A stretch of 6,862 bases of DNA from Treponema sp. GTDB lineage: Bacteria > Spirochaetota > Spirochaetia > Treponematales > Breznakiellaceae. How positions within the stretch are numbered: position 1 is the stretch's first letter; every line of letters begins with the position of its first letter. This document shows positions 4,820-6,862 of this stretch, in pieces. Location: contig JAIRXN010000039.1 in the NCBI GenBank assembly GCA_031268245.1, positions 1 to 6,862 of the forward strand. The letters are read 5' to 3'. The notes under the pieces were generated by a model. It was not told the origin of the DNA. It saw nothing but the letters and a program-made list of their open reading frames with translations, and did not search any database. The position numbers were made by a program, and so were the translations under genes.

Positions 4820-6670
4820 ATGGGTTACGACTGTATCGTCATCGGCGGAGGTCATGCGGGGATTGAGGCTTCCCTTGCCTGCGCCAGGCTTGGCTGTTCC
4901 ACGCTGCTCATCACCCAAAACCCCGACCGTATCGGAGCGCTCTCCTGCAATCCTGCGGTAGGCGGCCTTGCCAAGGGAAACCTCGTCCGGGAACTTGATG
5001 CGCTGGGCGGCCAGATGGGAAAACTTATCGACAGAACCATGATCCAGTACCGTCTGCTCAACCGCTCGCGGGGCCCGGCAGTCCAGGCCCCCAGAGCCCA
5101 GGCGGATAAACATGCCTATCAGACGGCGGCCCGGCAGATTCTGGAAATGCAAAAGGGTCTTTCGATCATGATGGACACGGTTGTTGACCTGTTAACGGAC
5201 AATTCGGTACGCGGCGTTGTTACTCTGCGGGGAAGACAGATAAGCGCAAGAACAGTGATTCTTGCATCCGGTACTTTTATGGAAGGGAAGATCTTCATCG
5301 GCGACTATGATGCTCCCGAAGGAAGGCTGGGAGAGGAAGCCGCCCTCGGCCTGGGGCAGAGTCTCCGCAGGCTAGGTTTCCCCATGGGCCGGCTCAAAAC
5401 CGGAACGCCTGCCCGCATTGCCGGCAGCAGTATCGACTACAGCAAAATGGAAAAACAAGACGGCGAGGATCCTCAAGGCTTCTCATTTGACATCGATCCT
5501 GCCTTCAAATTCCGTCCTCCATTCCCCCTGCTTCCCTGCTGGATCACCTATACCAACACAAAAACCCATGACATTATCCGTGCGAACATAAGCCGTTCCC
5601 CCCTCTACGGAGGGAAAATACAGGGTTCAGGTCCGCGTTACTGTCCTTCGATTGAAGATAAGGTGATCCGTTTTCCGGAAAGGGAGCGGCACCATGTTTT
5701 TGTGGAGCCCGAAGGACTCTACACGCATGAAATGTACCTCAACGGTCTTTCCAGTTCCCTGCCGGAAGACGTGCAGCATGATTTTATCCGCAGCATTGCC
5801 GGCCTTGAACAGGCAGAGATTGTGCGCCCTGCCTATGCGGTGGAGTACGATTACCTTGATCCGCAGGATCTCTACCCCACCCTGGAAAGCAAACGTCTTT
5901 CCGGTTTTTTTTGTGCGGGACAGACCAACGGCAGTTCCGGCTATGAGGAAGCCGCGGCCCAGGGCCTCATTGCAGGGATCAATGCGGCCGCAAAACTGCA
6001 CGGCCTTGAAGCCCTTGTGCTGAACCGCTCCGAGGCCTATATCGGCGTACTTGTGGACGATCTTACCACGCTGGGTACAAAAGAACCCTACCGCATGTTT
6101 ACAAGCCGGGCCGAACACCGCCTGATGCTGCGGCACGATACCGCCGATACAAGGCTCACCCCGAAAGGCCGCGGCATCGGTCTTGTGGATGATGAGCGCT
6201 GGCAGCGTTTCTGCAGGAAGAAGGAAGCCCTGGAAACGATACAGGAACTTTTCAGGGAACAGGGGATCAAAAACTATCAGGATCTTCAGAAGCAGGCTTC
6301 AGTGCAGAAACAAGTTTCCGTGCAGAAGCAGGCTTCTGCTTGGAAAAGCGGCCTTGAGGGAATGGAGACTTATCCTGAAGAATGGATTGAACGTGTAGCG
6401 CTGGATCTTAAGTATTCCGGCTACATCGAAAAAGAACAGCGGGCCGCGGCGAGAAACGCCAGGATGGATGCGGTAAAACTTGATCCAAATCTTGACTATT
6501 ATTCCATTTCCGGCCTCTCCGCGGAATCAAAGGAAAAACTCACCAAAGTCAAACCGCTTACCATAGGCCAGGCTGCCAGGGTTCCCGGCGTCCGTCAGGG
6601 AGACATTGCATTGCTGATGGTGCTTGCGTCCGCTTCAAGACTGGGGAAGAGACAGAACAACGCTGATTAA
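4820..6670 (+). CDS. mnmG: tRNA uridine-5-carboxymethylaminomethyl modification enzyme MnmG (GidA)
   Basis: MnmG is the FAD- and NADH-using partner of MnmE in modifying wobble uridine 34 of tRNA. At 616 residues it is near full length (E. coli: 629). The N-terminus carries the dinucleotide-binding G-G-G-H-A-G (9-14). The family cysteines are both present: Cys43 in S-C-N-P-A-V-G-G and Cys275 in C-P-S-I-E-D-K. A second FAD-contact signature, G-Y-E-E-A-A-A-Q-G, starts at 374. The C-terminal helical domain that contacts MnmE and tRNA is complete, with K-Y-S-G-Y-I at 531-536 and the G-Q-A-A-R-V-P-G-V stretch near the end. The ATG lies at the canonical place before Y-D-C-I-V-I-G-G-G and lacks a ribosome binding site. 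Residues 490-507 are three tandem hexapeptides (QKQASV, QKQVSV, QKQASA) in a normally variable linker. A stem-loop spans the stop codon. Confidence 0.97.
   Translation: MGYDCIVIGGGHAGIEASLACARLGCSTLLITQNPDRIGALSCNPAVGGLAKGNLVRELDALGGQMGKLIDRTMIQYRLLNRSRGPAVQAPRAQADKHAYQTAARQILEMQKGLSIMMDTVVDLLTDNSVRGVVTLRGRQISARTVILASGTFMEGKIFIGDYDAPEGRLGEEAALGLGQSLRRLGFPMGRLKTGTPARIAGSSIDYSKMEKQDGEDPQGFSFDIDPAFKFRPPFPLLPCWITYTNTKTHDIIRANISRSPLYGGKIQGSGPRYCPSIEDKVIRFPERERHHVFVEPEGLYTHEMYLNGLSSSLPEDVQHDFIRSIAGLEQAEIVRPAYAVEYDYLDPQDLYPTLESKRLSGFFCAGQTNGSSGYEEAAAQGLIAGINAAAKLHGLEALVLNRSEAYIGVLVDDLTTLGTKEPYRMFTSRAEHRLMLRHDTADTRLTPKGRGIGLVDDERWQRFCRKKEALETIQELFREQGIKNYQDLQKQASVQKQVSVQKQASAWKSGLEGMETYPEEWIERVALDLKYSGYIEKEQRAAARNARMDAVKLDPNLDYYSISGLSAESKEKLTKVKPLTIGQAARVPGVRQGDIALLMVLASASRLGKRQNNAD
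6287..6340 (+). repeat. Three in-frame 18-bp tandem repeats inside mnmG
   Basis: Units at 6287-6304, 6305-6322 and 6323-6340 begin CAGAA(G/A)CA and encode QKQASV, QKQVSV and QKQASA (residues 490-507). Unit 2 differs from unit 1 at four of 18 positions, unit 3 from unit 1 at three. Units 1 and 3 each contain the palindrome GAAGC-AG-GCTTC. Copy-number change would keep the reading frame. The location is the variable helical linker between the FAD-binding part and the C-terminal domain. Confidence 0.85.
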
Positions 6671-6686
6671 ATGTGGCTAATCAGCG
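6661..6686. terminator. Perfect 9-bp stem-loop over the mnmG stop codon
   Basis: CGCTGATTA at 6661-6669 pairs exactly with TAATCAGCG at 6678-6686 across an 8-base loop. The left arm and first loop base contain the mnmG TAA (6668-6670). On the plus strand a run of five T begins ten bases after the stem (6697-6701), too far for a textbook intrinsic terminator. On the minus strand the stem is followed by T-rich TTGTTCTGT. It lies between two convergent genes, so a bidirectional terminator or mRNA 3'-end stabiliser is likely. Confidence 0.6.
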
Positions 6687-6712
6687 CTTCCATAGGTTTT
6701 TGCTCTTCATTT

Positions 6713-6862
6713 TTAAGAATCCATTACAGAGTGAAGCGCATCCAGCCAGCCTTTACGGCGTTTTTCCCTTTCCTCTTTTTCCATCGAAGGAAAGTACTGT
6801 GTCCGTTTCACGGCGTCAAGCAAAACGGGCTTATAGATCCCCAGGGCAATACCCGCCATATA
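6713..6862 (-). CDS. glpK: FGGY-family carbohydrate kinase, probably glycerol kinase (C-terminal end only)
   Basis: Reading the minus strand from the right edge gives 49 codons and a TAA at 6713-6715; the rest of the gene lies beyond the window. The peptide opens Y-M-A-G-I-A-L-G, matching the Y-L-A-G-L-A-V-G segment near the end of glycerol kinases. It continues with Y-F-P-S-M-E-K-E-E-R-E then G-W-L-D-A-L, which fits the F-x-P-x-M/I-x-x-x-x-R-x(n)-W-x-x-A-V tail of GlpK. Glycerol kinase phosphorylates glycerol to glycerol 3-phosphate with ATP. Only the final segment is visible, so another FGGY sugar kinase cannot be excluded and the symbol is tentative. It converges on mnmG with 42 bp between the stops. 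Confidence 0.65.
   Translation of the reverse strand, partial: YMAGIALGIYKPVLLDAVKRTQYFPSMEKEEREKRRKGWLDALHSVMDS

Noticed and set aside
1..6862. A novel defence, mobile or biosynthetic system
   Set aside because: All but one complete gene belong to well-known families, and no transposase, repeat array, toxin-antitoxin pair or phage gene is visible.

Overview
The window reads as an ordinary bacterial chromosome segment of moderately high GC (mid-50s percent by eye, not counted). It holds five complete genes and the 3' end of a sixth. A Treponema-like spirochaete is a plausible source, but this is inference. It rests on the relaxed lipobox (S-L-S-C) of the first gene and on a long poly-C tract at that gene's promoter, which recalls the promoter poly-G tracts of Treponema pallidum. 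Nothing visible is a phage, insertion sequence, CRISPR array or defence locus.

Layout. Bases 1-166 hold no supportable gene but a compact regulatory patch: two perfect TATAAT boxes on either side of a 20-base C run, the second inside a 7-bp inverted repeat. This leads into an unrecognised lipoprotein gene (167-865, +). A 75-bp gap with a perfect TTGACA box precedes a PAP2-family membrane phosphatase (941-1912, +). Then, 45 bp downstream and probably in the same transcript, comes mnmE (1958-3406, +). A MATE-family exporter gene (3381-4721, -) converges on mnmE and overlaps its 3' end by 26 bp. A 98-bp divergent region separates it from mnmG (4820-6670, +). A perfect 9-bp stem-loop sits on the mnmG stop codon, and beyond it the last 49 codons of a glycerol-kinase-like FGGY kinase run in from the right edge on the minus strand.

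How the genes relate. MnmE and MnmG form one enzyme complex that modifies the wobble uridine (U34) of certain tRNAs. Their genes are often adjacent in bacteria, followed by rsmG. Here they are still linked, but an opposite-strand exporter gene separates them and a kinase gene facing the other way replaces rsmG. The PAP2 protein, exporter and lipoprotein are envelope proteins with no evident functional link to tRNA modification.

Most worth a second look: the poly-C tract at the lipoprotein promoter (candidate phase variation), the predicted leaderless start of mnmG, and the three in-frame 18-bp repeats inside mnmG.
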